Below the pieces are notes generated by a model. It was given only the letters and a program-made list of their open reading frames with translations, was not told the DNA's origin and ran no database searches. 64,000 bases of DNA from an uncultured Lachnospiraceae bacterium (GTDB taxonomy: Bacteria > Bacillota > Clostridia > Lachnospirales > Lachnospiraceae): contig CATBDC010000008.1 of assembly GCA_949502235.1 (NCBI GenBank), positions 1-64,000 on the forward strand. Reading direction: 5' to 3'. The translations under genes and the position numbers were made by a program. Positions 35,961-44,974 of the stretch are shown in pieces. Each line of letters begins with the position of its first letter. Position 1 is the first letter of the stretch.

Positions 35961-36503
35961 TCAAACACTTCGCAGGAATAAATCCTTCACACTCCCGGCC
36001 AGCGTCCCGATAATATCCACCAGCTGGTTCACATCGCAGTCCGGATTCTGGGCATAGGCGTGATATCCGCCCTGTATGCAGTAGGTAAGGATCACATTCT
36101 TCTCCACATCCTCCCTGTACTGGGGATATTTCTCAAATATCAGCTCCTTAATGCCCCGCTCGATCCTGTCCGCCAGATGATTTCTCTGCTTTCCCGAAAA
36201 CAGTATGGTAATAAGGGAGTTCTGTGCAAAATACGCATAGAAAAGCTCCCTTGTAAATTCCGCCGGATTTTCCTCGAAATACTCCGGATGGAGAACTCCC
36301 TTTGTAATGGAGGTCACGACCTCCCCGCACAAAACGTCCGACAGCTCATAAATATCCCTGTAGTGGGCGTAAAACGTGGATTTATTAATGCACGCCTCTT
36401 CACACAGCTCCTTAACTGTTATCTTTTCCAGCTCCTTTTTAGAGCGGAGCAGCATAAAAGCATTTTTAATTGCCCGTTCCGTTTTTAATGTGCGAAGGTC
36501 CAT
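35961..36503 (-). CDS. TetR-family regulator
   Basis: This 180-residue protein has an N-terminal HTH (AIKNAFMLLRSKKELEKITVKELCEEACINKSTFYAHYRDI, residues ~11-50) and a TetR_C-like ligand domain (YFAQNSLITILFSGK). It follows the amino-acid permease by 12 nt and is transcribed with it and with an XRE-cupin gene. Its ligand is unknown. Control of the permease operon is the simplest inference. A strong terminator follows. Confidence 0.88.
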   Translation of the reverse strand: MDLRTLKTERAIKNAFMLLRSKKELEKITVKELCEEACINKSTFYAHYRDIYELSDVLCGEVVTSITKGVLHPEYFEENPAEFTRELFYAYFAQNSLITILFSGKQRNHLADRIERGIKELIFEKYPQYREDVEKNVILTYCIQGGYHAYAQNPDCDVNQLVDIIGTLAGSVKDLFLRSV

Positions 36504-36515
36504 GACACTCCCCTC

Positions 36516-37868
36516 CTATTTCTTTATCCGTTCTTTCACTGCAAATATAATAAGCCCCGCGGCAAACCATATTCCCGCCATCAGATACGCCGTGGTTCCT
36601 CCCTCGCCGAAATAAAGAAGCATCAAGGTAATCAGAATAACTACAAGTGTCACTGAAGGCATCAGTATGCCTCCCGGAACCCTGAATTCCCCTTTCTCCG
36701 CAATCACCCCTGTCTTCTGCTTTTTCCTAAGTACCATAAGCGTAACAGAGATAATGGCGACTGTAACAGCCGAGCAGATAGAGCCTGCATTTATAATAAT
36801 ATTTATCCAGTCCGGCCGCAGAGACAAAAACCCGCAGATAACCGCCACCACGGACAATGCGGCAATAGGCGTATTTTTCCGGGGATGAATCTCTCCAAGC
36901 TTTGCCGGGAGGAAGCCTGACTGGGCCGTTGCCATAACCGTGCGGCTGGCATCCATAATAAGAATACTCATATTCCCCGTAAGAGCCAGAAGGGCGGCCA
37001 GAGGAACAATAGATACAACCCATCCCCATTTTCCAGTCATCACGCGCCCAAGGGCAAATGCCAGCGGATAATACTGGGCATCAGCAGCTACAAGCTCGCC
37101 TACGGGGGCCATACGGAAGGTAGAAAACAAAATGAGACAGTTAACCGTAACCGTACATATAATTGCTGTTACAATAATCCTCGGAATATTTTTCTTCGGA
37201 TTTTCGATCTCTCCCCCAAAGGACGCCACGGCAATAATTGCGCCGTACCCAAGCATAGCAAGAGGAATCCCTGCAATAATACCTGCCGAACCCATACTGC
37301 CGGATACGAAGGGACGCATATTGGCGCCATCCCCATTTATGATTCCAAGAATAACATAAATGCCCAGAACACACAACAGCGTCATGGTAATTTTATTGTG
37401 AATCTTCCCAAATGCATCCGCGCTCCTGGCATTTAAAAACCATGTGAGAAATATCCACAGAAGCGGAATCAGCATCCGAAGCAGCCTGCTTTCTGAAACC
37501 GCTGGAAAAAAGCTTTCCATATATGTGCTCACGCAGATTGCGGAAAATGTAGTCCCGAAAATACTTGTATTAAGCCAGAACCACGCCGCAATCCACCCGG
37601 CAAAATCTTTCCCCTTCTGTGTCTTTCCAAGAACCTCATGGGGATATACATAGACACCTCCTGATTTTGGAAATGTTGTGGCAAGCTCTGCAACATTTAG
37701 CGCATAAAGCAGAAGAATCATTCCTGCCAGAAACCATGTGACAATTGCGGCAGACCCTGCCATGCCATAGGTAACTCCCGAAAGAGTAAAAATAGAACTT
37801 CCCACCATACCGCCAATTGCCATCATAATACACGCCTTTGGCGACAATCCTTTTTTATTGCTGCTCAT
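36516..37868 (-). CDS. APC-superfamily amino acid permease
   Basis: This 450-residue inner-membrane transporter has about 12 predicted helices. The signature of APC carriers (IGGMVGSSIFTLSG, near residue 18, and FPKSGGVYVYPHEVLG) and a substrate-type helix 6 region are visible. It most likely imports an amino acid or related amine. It lies between the XRE-cupin regulator (upstream) and TetR (downstream, 12 nt), giving a self-contained transport unit. Substrate not assignable. Confidence 0.9.
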   Translation of the reverse strand: MSSNKKGLSPKACIMMAIGGMVGSSIFTLSGVTYGMAGSAAIVTWFLAGMILLLYALNVAELATTFPKSGGVYVYPHEVLGKTQKGKDFAGWIAAWFWLNTSIFGTTFSAICVSTYMESFFPAVSESRLLRMLIPLLWIFLTWFLNARSADAFGKIHNKITMTLLCVLGIYVILGIINGDGANMRPFVSGSMGSAGIIAGIPLAMLGYGAIIAVASFGGEIENPKKNIPRIIVTAIICTVTVNCLILFSTFRMAPVGELVAADAQYYPLAFALGRVMTGKWGWVVSIVPLAALLALTGNMSILIMDASRTVMATAQSGFLPAKLGEIHPRKNTPIAALSVVAVICGFLSLRPDWINIIINAGSICSAVTVAIISVTLMVLRKKQKTGVIAEKGEFRVPGGILMPSVTLVVILITLMLLYFGEGGTTAYLMAGIWFAAGLIIFAVKERIKK

Positions 37869-37906
37869 ATAAACCTCCTAGTCTGTCCGCATCCGGAAAA
37901 CATTAC

Positions 37907-37920
37907 GTTATTGTTCACTC
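37907..37920. repeat. Partial TTACTGTTCAC-type repeat
   Basis: GTTATTGTTCACTC lies 9 nt past the XRE-cupin stop. A degenerate member of the short repeat family. Confidence 0.35.
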
Positions 37921-37928
37921 CAAAAAAA

Positions 37929-38516
37929 TCAAAGATGTGCAAGGTATTCCCGTCCATAGGGCGGCGCGCCGATGAGTATAAACTCGCCTCCCTTTTCGCC
38001 GCTGTAGATAATATGCTCCCTGTCAGCCGGAAACACCAGGGAATCCCCTTCCTTAAGCAAATACTTTTCTTCCTCAACCACTACAATTACTTCTCCCTTA
38101 GTAACTGTGATAAACTCTTCTCCCTGCGGATGTTTGTGTATATTTCTTTTACTTTTGTCCGGAGAATCGGGCGGAAGTGTTACAAACGTGATCTGCATGG
38201 AACACACATTCTCGGACGGTATGGTCTGAAATACCATTCCGTCCTTCGTCTTCAGGCTGCTCCTGTCCTCCTTCCGGACTAAAACACTTTTCTGCTCTGT
38301 CTTCTCCAGAAAATGAATCATATCAATGCCAAAATATACTGCCAGCTTCTTAAGATTGTCTACCGTGACCGAATGTTTGTTATTCTCCAGCTCCGACAGA
38401 TAGGAATAGCTCATCCCCGTATCCTCGGACATCTGCTTTAATGTGATGCCACGGATTTTGCGCAGCGCACGTATCTTTGTACCGATATCAAATTCACTGT
38501 TATGATTATCCTTCAC
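37929..38516 (-). CDS. XRE regulator with cupin domain
   Basis: This 195-residue two-domain regulator has HTH residues ~11-65 (IRALRKIRGITLKQMSEDTGMSYSYLSELENNKHSVTVDNLKKLAVYF). A cupin follows (HKHPQGEEFITVTKGEVIVVVEEE, with GDSLVFPADREHIIYSG), with the metal-binding His-x-His plus Glu set HKHPQGEE. Such proteins sense small molecules and often repress adjacent transporters. It is upstream of the permease in the same direction (60-nt gap with a short repeat). Two 25-bp direct repeats upstream of its start are likely operators. Confidence 0.9.
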   Translation of the reverse strand: MKDNHNSEFDIGTKIRALRKIRGITLKQMSEDTGMSYSYLSELENNKHSVTVDNLKKLAVYFGIDMIHFLEKTEQKSVLVRKEDRSSLKTKDGMVFQTIPSENVCSMQITFVTLPPDSPDKSKRNIHKHPQGEEFITVTKGEVIVVVEEEKYLLKEGDSLVFPADREHIIYSGEKGGEFILIGAPPYGREYLAHL

Positions 38517-38570
38517 CTCTTATCCCCCCTGTTTTCAAGTCTTTTTGATGTATTCTTTCCTCCTTTCAAA

Positions 38571-38647
38571 AATATACTATATATAATATATTTTTATATT
38601 ATCATCTTTCATATTAAATATCAATATACTATATTTAATATATTTTC
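38571..38647. promoter_or_regulatory. Tandem AT-rich direct repeats upstream of the XRE-cupin gene
   Basis: Two 25-bp copies (38571-38595 and 38623-38647) agree at 23 of 25 bases, start 52 bp apart (about five helical turns) and are themselves palindromic (ATATACTATAT core). Their place just before the regulator start suggests autoregulation. Confidence 0.55.
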
Positions 38648-38660
38648 AAAAATATAGTGC

Positions 38661-38700
38661 AAAAAAACTGCCGGAAACAATCTACACGATTTCCCGGCAG
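38661..38700 (-). terminator. Terminator after the ATPase-nuclease gene
   Basis: Minus strand CTGCCGGGAAA and TTTCCGGCAG arms enclose an 11-nt loop and are followed by seven T, 15 nt past the stop at 38715. Confidence 0.75.
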
Positions 38701-38714
38701 CCCGCTTTTTATTT

Positions 38715-40295
38715 CTAATCCATTTTTACATATTTTTCAATCAAACATTCATGAGTCTTCTCTTCTTTATCATAGTTGATTCCCACCAAAAGGATATCTC
38801 CCGTGTAACCCTCAATCCAGGAAGCATACTCCTTCTCTTTTATCTGCCGGATTGCGCCATCGGCCGTCTTATCCCATTTTAGCTCTATCACCAGTGCCGG
38901 ACGATCCACATTCCGCTTCGGCAGATAAACCACATCCGCGAAGCCTTTCCCCGAGGGAAATTCCATAATTGGATTTACATAGTACGCTTTCGCACTATAG
39001 TATGCCATAAGCACAGCACTGGTAAGTGAACTTTCATGATTGTATTTCAGGACAGAAGAGGTTTCATTACGAATAGCAGACATTCCTTCCGCTACTGCGT
39101 CCCCATCCAAAGCCCATGTGCACTCCAGAAGCTTCCGGGAACGCTCAAGCGACTGGATCACTCCATCCCAGCCTCCGACCTTCACCGCCCGCATAAACTC
39201 CTGTTGAATCTCCTGGTTAGGAATGAACACCTCACCCGTCTCTCTGTCATAGGTCAGATAACCGAGATGGACCAGCAGTGTCAGCACATCATCTCTTGTC
39301 CTAAACACTGTCATATCATTCTGGAATGTGGAAGGGTCAATCACACAGTGCCCATTTCCAAGCATCGCCAGGATAGCCTCCTTCAATCCATCAAAATTCA
39401 GATCTATATATGCTTTCAATGCTTCATAAGTCTCCGTCCCAGTCCAATAGCTTTGGATTTCATCCCACGTCAGGGCATCTGCAACAGATTTTGGATTATA
39501 GATATGAAGCTTTCCCACACGGTATCCGTCATACCATCTTTCCACCTCTGCAAAATCCATTCCCTGCTGCTCACATTCCGCACGTATCTCCGCTTCCGTA
39601 AATCCAAAGTATTCCCCCAGATTCTTTGGTGAAATCATAGAATACTCATCAAAAATATTGATCGCAGAATGTTCCCCGTATTTCTTAATCGGCAGAATCC
39701 CGGTCATGTAGACAAGCTCCGCATAATCAGCCCCCTTAAAAAGCCCCCGCATAAAATCCAGATATTCCTTCTGTTTTTCCTTACAGTTTTTCGCAATCCG
39801 GAATATGCAGTCCCATTCATCAATAATAAAGATAAATCCCTTTCCTGTCTGAATGAAGATCTGATCAAAAGCCGTTTTTAATCTGCTGTCTGAATCAAAG
39901 CCCTCACATTCCGGAAACTCTTTGAGCAGTTCCGATATTACACTTTTCTCTATATTGCTGATAAATGAATCAAGCTCATCTTCTGATTCAATAAAACGCT
40001 GTACATCAATTCTGATTACAGAATGTTGATTCAGATGTACCTTAAAGCTTTTATCCTTTTCTATCTTTAAACCTGCAAACAGCTGTGAAGAATCACATCC
40101 GCAGCTGTAATAAGCTGTCAGCATATTTGCAGCCATTGATTTGCCAAAACGGCGCGGACGGCTGACATATAAAAATCCTTTTTCTGTCCCATATACATCA
40201 TTCAACTTAGAAATCAGCATACTTTTATCAATATACAGATTTGAAAAACGAGCTCTCTGAAATGAGATATTGCCCGGATTTACATAGATTCCCAT
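38715..40295 (-). CDS. P-loop ATPase with C-terminal PD-(D/E)XK nuclease (AAA-ATPase_like/DUF1703 type)
   Basis: This 526-residue protein has residues ~1-210 as the AAA-ATPase-like domain with a YIDKS start motif, Walker A-like SRPRRFGKSM and Walker B FIFIIDEWD. The C-terminal ~130 residues hold a PD-(D/E)XK fold with GFADVVY as the Asp and VIELKWD as the Glu-x-Lys. These families are abundant in gut Clostridia and Bacteroidetes. The function is unproven. Mobile-element or defence roles have been suggested. It is monocistronic, with its own terminator and a short TTACTG-type repeat upstream. It belongs to an 8.7-kb stretch rich in nuclease-like genes. Confidence 0.88.
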   Translation of the reverse strand: MGIYVNPGNISFQRARFSNLYIDKSMLISKLNDVYGTEKGFLYVSRPRRFGKSMAANMLTAYYSCGCDSSQLFAGLKIEKDKSFKVHLNQHSVIRIDVQRFIESEDELDSFISNIEKSVISELLKEFPECEGFDSDSRLKTAFDQIFIQTGKGFIFIIDEWDCIFRIAKNCKEKQKEYLDFMRGLFKGADYAELVYMTGILPIKKYGEHSAINIFDEYSMISPKNLGEYFGFTEAEIRAECEQQGMDFAEVERWYDGYRVGKLHIYNPKSVADALTWDEIQSYWTGTETYEALKAYIDLNFDGLKEAILAMLGNGHCVIDPSTFQNDMTVFRTRDDVLTLLVHLGYLTYDRETGEVFIPNQEIQQEFMRAVKVGGWDGVIQSLERSRKLLECTWALDGDAVAEGMSAIRNETSSVLKYNHESSLTSAVLMAYYSAKAYYVNPIMEFPSGKGFADVVYLPKRNVDRPALVIELKWDKTADGAIRQIKEKEYASWIEGYTGDILLVGINYDKEEKTHECLIEKYVKMD

Positions 40296-40370
40296 ACCTG
40301 TCTCCCTTCAACCTTTTTATTGCTCCTATTTTATCACCAGCCTTATTTCAAAGCAAGCGTAAAAACCCAT

Positions 40371-40388
40371 TTACTGTTACTGTTTACC
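40371..40388. repeat. TTACTGTTCAC-type degenerate repeat
   Basis: TTACTGTTACTGTTTACC lies between divergent genes (gap 40296-40593). A GC hairpin CACCGCC-A-GGCGGTG follows within 20 nt. The gap also contains TATAAT (40493-40498) as a possible -10 for glgB, with no convincing -35. Confidence 0.4.
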
Positions 40389-40593
40389 TTCGCTCCACCG
40401 CCAGGCGGTGATTTTTCCCAACATATCTCCTTAAAAGTTGCTTATCCACCCAATTGTCTATATTGTTGGTAGACGTTTCTTCTTTCATTCTTTATAATAG
40501 CAAAAAAACAACTACTGTCTATTATCTATCCACCCGGATATGCGCATACTCTTCATAAACCGGATGGATACAGCATCAACAGGAGGATGAAAA

Positions 40594-42381
40594 ATGGATT
40601 TTTATGGATTCTATACCGGAAAAATATTTGACGCATACCGTTTCTTAGGCGCGCACACGGAAAAGGAGGGCGTCACCTTCCGTACCTTTGCCCCGGCCGC
40701 CGCGCGGATTTCCCTTATCGGTGAATTTTCAGACTGGGAGGAGTGGACCATGAACCGGACCCACGATGGAAATTTCTGGGAGTGTTATGCTAAAACCGCG
40801 AAACCCGGTCAGATGTACAAGTACCGCATCTACAAACGTGACGGCTCCTTTACGGACCACTGCGATCCTTACGGCTTCGGGATGGAGCTTCGACCCAATA
40901 CTGCTTCCATTATACGGGATTTGTCATCCTTCACCTTTCATGATGAAAAATGGATGAAGCAGCGGACAGACTGCAAAGAAAGCCCCCTCAATATATATGA
41001 GCTCCACTTCGGCTCCTTTAAAAAGCCGTCCGGCAAGGCTGACGACTGGTATTCCTACACGGAGCTTGCAGAAATCCTCATCCCTTATCTGAAAGAATAT
41101 GGATACAATTATATTGAAATCATGCCCCTGTCCGAGCATCCCTGCGATGAATCCTGGGGATATCAGAATACCGGATTTTTCAGCCCCACTGCCCGCTATG
41201 GAACTGCCGGGGAGCTGATAGAGTTTATTGATATGTGCCACCAGAACGACATAGGCGTACTCATGGACTTTGTTCCGGTTCATTTTGCCGTGGACGGCTA
41301 CGCTCTGGCAGACTATGACGGAACCCCTCTCTATGAATACCCTCATTCTGATGTAGGCGTAAGCGAGTGGGGAAGCAAAAACTTCATGCATTCAAGGGGC
41401 GAGGTACGAAGCTTCCTGCAGTCCGCCGCCAATTACTGGCTGACAGAGTACCATGCTGACGGCATCCGCATGGACGCCATCAGCCGTATCATCTACTGGC
41501 AGGGCGAACCCGCCAGAGGGGTAAATAACAACGCCGTGGCCTTCATCCGGGAAATGAACCGGGGGCTCAAAGCCCTGCACCCCTCCGCCATTTTATCTGC
41601 CGAGGATTCCACCTCTTATCCGGGCGTTACACGCTCTGCCGGGGAAGGCGGCCTTGGTTTTGACTATAAGTGGGACATGGGATGGATGAATGATACATTA
41701 GATTATTTCCGCACCGCACCCGAATACAGAAGCAGGGATTACCATAAGCTTACCTTTTCCATGATGTATTACTATAACGATGCTTATCTCCTGCCCTTTT
41801 CCCACGATGAGACGGTACACGGAAAAGCAACGATTCTACAGAAAATGAACGGAGAATACGAGGATAAGTTTCCCCAGGCCCGGGCACTTTACATGTATAT
41901 GTACGCACACCCCGGAAAGAAACTGAACTTTATGGGAAATGAGCTGGGACAGCTTAGGGAATGGGACGAAAAAAGAGAGCAGGACTGGGAGATATTAAAA
42001 TATCCCCTCCATGATGCCTTCCACCGGTTCATGAAGAATTTAAACCAGATTTACTTAAAGCATCCGGCGCTCTATGAAAAGGATTATGAAAACGAAGGCT
42101 TCCTGTGGATTGACTGCCATCAGGAGGAACGCTGCATCTATGCCTTTGAACGCATGGGCAAATCACAGAGAATCGCTGCCCTCTTCAACTTCTCGGATAA
42201 GGTGCAAAAGGATTATACCTTTACTTTGAAAAATGCGTGTACATTAAAGCTCCTTATTGCCAGCGATATGGATCAGTATGCAGGTAAAAAGCACTATAAG
42301 ACCGAAACGATTGCCTTAGAAAATGGGACGGCCTGTGTAACGCTTGGCGCTTACAGCGGAGTATATTATCTTGTTTCATAG
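40594..42381 (+). CDS. glgB: 1,4-alpha-glucan branching enzyme
   Basis: This 595-residue GH13 enzyme moves alpha-1,4 glucan segments to form 1,6 branches in glycogen. It has an N-terminal CBM48-like sandwich (~25-110, FRTFAPAAARISLIGEFSDW), then a TIM barrel. The nucleophile Asp is in ADGIRMDAIS, the acid/base Glu in LSAEDST and the third carboxylate in PFSHDETVHGK, with a C-terminal beta domain. It is shorter than the ~640-730-residue enteric GlgB but normal for the short clostridial form. No other glg gene is adjacent. GGAGG precedes the ATG and a 13-bp hairpin follows the stop. Confidence 0.93.
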   Translation: MDFYGFYTGKIFDAYRFLGAHTEKEGVTFRTFAPAAARISLIGEFSDWEEWTMNRTHDGNFWECYAKTAKPGQMYKYRIYKRDGSFTDHCDPYGFGMELRPNTASIIRDLSSFTFHDEKWMKQRTDCKESPLNIYELHFGSFKKPSGKADDWYSYTELAEILIPYLKEYGYNYIEIMPLSEHPCDESWGYQNTGFFSPTARYGTAGELIEFIDMCHQNDIGVLMDFVPVHFAVDGYALADYDGTPLYEYPHSDVGVSEWGSKNFMHSRGEVRSFLQSAANYWLTEYHADGIRMDAISRIIYWQGEPARGVNNNAVAFIREMNRGLKALHPSAILSAEDSTSYPGVTRSAGEGGLGFDYKWDMGWMNDTLDYFRTAPEYRSRDYHKLTFSMMYYYNDAYLLPFSHDETVHGKATILQKMNGEYEDKFPQARALYMYMYAHPGKKLNFMGNELGQLREWDEKREQDWEILKYPLHDAFHRFMKNLNQIYLKHPALYEKDYENEGFLWIDCHQEERCIYAFERMGKSQRIAALFNFSDKVQKDYTFTLKNACTLKLLIASDMDQYAGKKHYKTETIALENGTACVTLGAYSGVYYLVS

Positions 42382-42386
42382 AAGCC

Positions 42387-42416
42387 AAATGCCCCGCAGC
42401 AAGCTGTGGGGCATTT
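42387..42416. terminator. Bidirectional terminator between glgB and the HTH-Uma2 gene
   Basis: A 13-bp stem (AAATGCCCCGCAG with CTGTGGGGCATTT) has a four-base loop and lies 6 nt after glgB. It lies between convergent genes. T tails are short. Confidence 0.75.
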
Positions 42417-42430
42417 GACCTTCGCGGGAA

Positions 42431-43249
42431 TCAGGAAAGCTCAAACTGCTCATCATGCTCCTTAAGGAGCTTTCCGAGGTTCAGCGTAAGCCCCTTTATT
42501 ACCCGCGATGACACAGCCGCCGTAAAGGGCACGGCAAGGGGCGGCTCTCCTTCCTCCAGAACATAGACCGTAATATACTCCTTTTCCGTATCCACAACCC
42601 AGTATTCCCTGACTCCGTATTTTGAATAAACACGGTACTTTTCATGGTAATCATATTTCCTGGTGCTCTTTGACACCACCTCCACAAGCAAATCCGGCGC
42701 TCCCATACAGACCCCGTCCTGTATCAGCTCCCTGTTACAGATCACGGAAATATCCGGCTGAACCACCACCCCGTTACGCTCACTAAGAACCACACAGAAA
42801 GGCGCCGGTATGACCTCACACTTTCTGCATTTATTCTTCGTATGCTGATAAAAATTCATAAATATCTGTCCTACAATAATCTGATGACTGTATCCCGGAG
42901 CATTTTTCTTAATAAGCTGTCCTTCTATCAGCTCATAATCCACGCAGTCAGGCAGTGCAAAGTAATCCTCCACTGAATATTCCGGCTCCACGAAATATTC
43001 GGCCTTTGCCTCCCTGATCAGATTAGGCGTACCGTAATCATATCTTCCAAGCAGCTCATCCGCTGATACAAAAAGTGTCTTCGATATCTCCGCAAACATC
43101 TTTATATCCGGTGAACGCTTCCCTGTCTCATAGCCCGCATAGGTAGAACGGGCAATTCCGAGACAATCTGCCATATATGCCTGGCTGTAGCCTCTGGCCC
43201 GCCTGGCAAAGCTTAGATTCTCTGCAAATATCTCTATCTCAAATTTCAA
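42431..43249 (-). CDS. HTH-Uma2 fusion: XRE DNA-binding domain plus Uma2-type PD-(D/E)XK domain
   Basis: This 272-residue protein has residues ~8-62 as an XRE helix-turn-helix (ARRARGYSQAYMADCLGIARSTYAGYETGKRSP). Residues ~85-272 match the Uma2 (DUF820) fold: ELIEGQLIKKNAPGYSHQ, the Asp of VVQPDISVI, and Glu in LLVEVVSKST with the downstream YRVYSKYGVREYWVVD. Uma2 proteins are typically about 190 residues with no HTH, so the fusion is unusual and could target the nuclease-like domain to DNA or make it a regulator. No partner is obvious. It follows the ATPase-nuclease gene at 43359 by 109 nt, same strand. Confidence 0.85.
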   Translation of the reverse strand: MKFEIEIFAENLSFARRARGYSQAYMADCLGIARSTYAGYETGKRSPDIKMFAEISKTLFVSADELLGRYDYGTPNLIREAKAEYFVEPEYSVEDYFALPDCVDYELIEGQLIKKNAPGYSHQIIVGQIFMNFYQHTKNKCRKCEVIPAPFCVVLSERNGVVVQPDISVICNRELIQDGVCMGAPDLLVEVVSKSTRKYDYHEKYRVYSKYGVREYWVVDTEKEYITVYVLEEGEPPLAVPFTAAVSSRVIKGLTLNLGKLLKEHDEQFELS

Positions 43250-43358
43250 ATCTTTAAGCCTCCCGCATAAATTTTTTTGTACATGCAGTCAGTATATCAC
43301 AAATTGTCTCGATATGCAACATTTTACGCAACATATCCATCATCTTTCACCACCATGC

Positions 43359-44942
43359 CTACACAACCACTTCCAAAATCTTTTTCCCTCTGTAATTCAG
43401 TTCCTGTATTCCCGTCTTCTTGTTCCTGTTAAAGTTGAAACTAAGCATATATCCTTTATCCTGCTTATAGAAATCCAGATACTCAAATATCTGCTTTTCT
43501 CCCCGCATATTGTATGCGTCTCCCCGCCACAGTTTTAACTCGATGACAAATTGTTTCCCTTGATAATCTACGATAATATCGGTTCTTTTATTATCTCTTG
43601 TCTGTGCTTCTACGTAATAATTTCCCTTTCCGTTAATAATCGGTTTCAGATATAACAGGAACAATTTTCTCCCATTTTCTTCTATAAATTTCTGATCATT
43701 ATCGGAATAAATCTCTTCATAATACTCATAAAACTTCTTCATCACCAAATCCATCTGAAGCATTCCATTTACAATAAAACGATTCCGTTCAGACACCGCT
43801 TCTCTATATAGTTCATTATCCACCGCAATATCTGATAAGAACAAATCGTACATCTGCGTCTCGAAAATCCTGTTCGCTACAGCAACCAGTCCATCCCTGT
43901 CTTTTAGAAAACCAAACGTAACTCCAAGGTCGATGATTGGAGACTCTCTCTTGAAGGGAATACTGCTTCCGCCAAACAGAATGTTCTGTAACAATTCCTT
44001 AAGCTTCGGATAATCCAGCAGCTTCTTTGCCGTATCATCAAACAGCGTATTCCGTTCCGTCAGAAGCAGCTTCACAGCCGCCAGAAGTCCTTCTTTGGTC
44101 CATGCACAGGATCTTGTAAAAAACGGTTTCGTTCCACTTACTCTCTCATCCAACAGCTGACAGAGCTTCGAAACAAGGAAAGGATATCCCGCCGTGTACT
44201 CATACAATTGCCGGCTCATAAGATGTATATCCATGCCAGTATGGTAATCCTGCTCATAATCTTCAAGCATTGTACCAATATCCTCTGGCGAAAAACTCAT
44301 ATTAATCGAAAAATTTGCTGCAATGTTCCACGGGCTGTTATATTTCGCTTCCTCTTCCGGATGTAGTTTTATCTTTAATGTTTTTACATCGTATACCCCT
44401 GCGAGAATTACCGACTGAAACGTACTGTCTTTTCCCTGCTGTTTTTTCAGGTACTTTTCTCTAAGCAGGCCAAGGAAGGATAAAAATATCTGATTATCAG
44501 AGCTTTTATCCACCTCGTCAATCATAAGTACAACCTTCTTCTTACTCATCTGACACAGAGAACTGATCTTTCTTCCAAACGAGCGCATCGGAAATCTTTC
44601 TGATATCGGTGATTCCCATGCTTCTATAATGTCATTACCTGCATCCTGTTCCTTAAGACAGTCGCCGATATCCAGAGCCAGCCCCTCTGCCAGACGGGAG
44701 GCCGACTGAAAATATTCATCTGCCGCCTCAAAACTGAGACTGAGTACGATGTATTCCTCCTGAAGTTTTTGTTCTAGCAGATATAAGGTTGTCGTCTTAC
44801 CATACTGACGCGCCCGGTCTATGGTAAAATATTCACCTTTCTCAATATAATCCTTTCTGATCTTCTCTATTCGGGATGTGATATCGACCATATAATTTTT
44901 CCCGGGAATACAGGCGCCTGCAACGCAAAACCTCTTATCCAT
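43359..44942 (-). CDS. P-loop ATPase with C-terminal PD-(D/E)XK domain, intact copy
   Basis: This 527-residue protein has an N-terminal ATPase domain, with Walker A-like RQYGKTTT at ~50 and Walker B KKVVLMIDEVDKSS near 135. A helical middle follows, and then a C-terminal nuclease-like domain of ~130 residues with RTDIIVDYQGKQFVIELKLW (Asp, Glu-x-Lys) and GEKQIFEYLDFY. It resembles the AAA-ATPase-like/DUF1703 families seen in many copies in Lachnospiraceae genomes. It lies 32 nt after the radical SAM gene, so they are probably co-transcribed. A second copy at 46157 lacks this nuclease part. Confidence 0.88.
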   Translation of the reverse strand: MDKRFCVAGACIPGKNYMVDITSRIEKIRKDYIEKGEYFTIDRARQYGKTTTLYLLEQKLQEEYIVLSLSFEAADEYFQSASRLAEGLALDIGDCLKEQDAGNDIIEAWESPISERFPMRSFGRKISSLCQMSKKKVVLMIDEVDKSSDNQIFLSFLGLLREKYLKKQQGKDSTFQSVILAGVYDVKTLKIKLHPEEEAKYNSPWNIAANFSINMSFSPEDIGTMLEDYEQDYHTGMDIHLMSRQLYEYTAGYPFLVSKLCQLLDERVSGTKPFFTRSCAWTKEGLLAAVKLLLTERNTLFDDTAKKLLDYPKLKELLQNILFGGSSIPFKRESPIIDLGVTFGFLKDRDGLVAVANRIFETQMYDLFLSDIAVDNELYREAVSERNRFIVNGMLQMDLVMKKFYEYYEEIYSDNDQKFIEENGRKLFLLYLKPIINGKGNYYVEAQTRDNKRTDIIVDYQGKQFVIELKLWRGDAYNMRGEKQIFEYLDFYKQDKGYMLSFNFNRNKKTGIQELNYRGKKILEVVV

Positions 44943-44974
44943 CTTATCTTCTCCATTCTGCCTCTTTCCTTATT

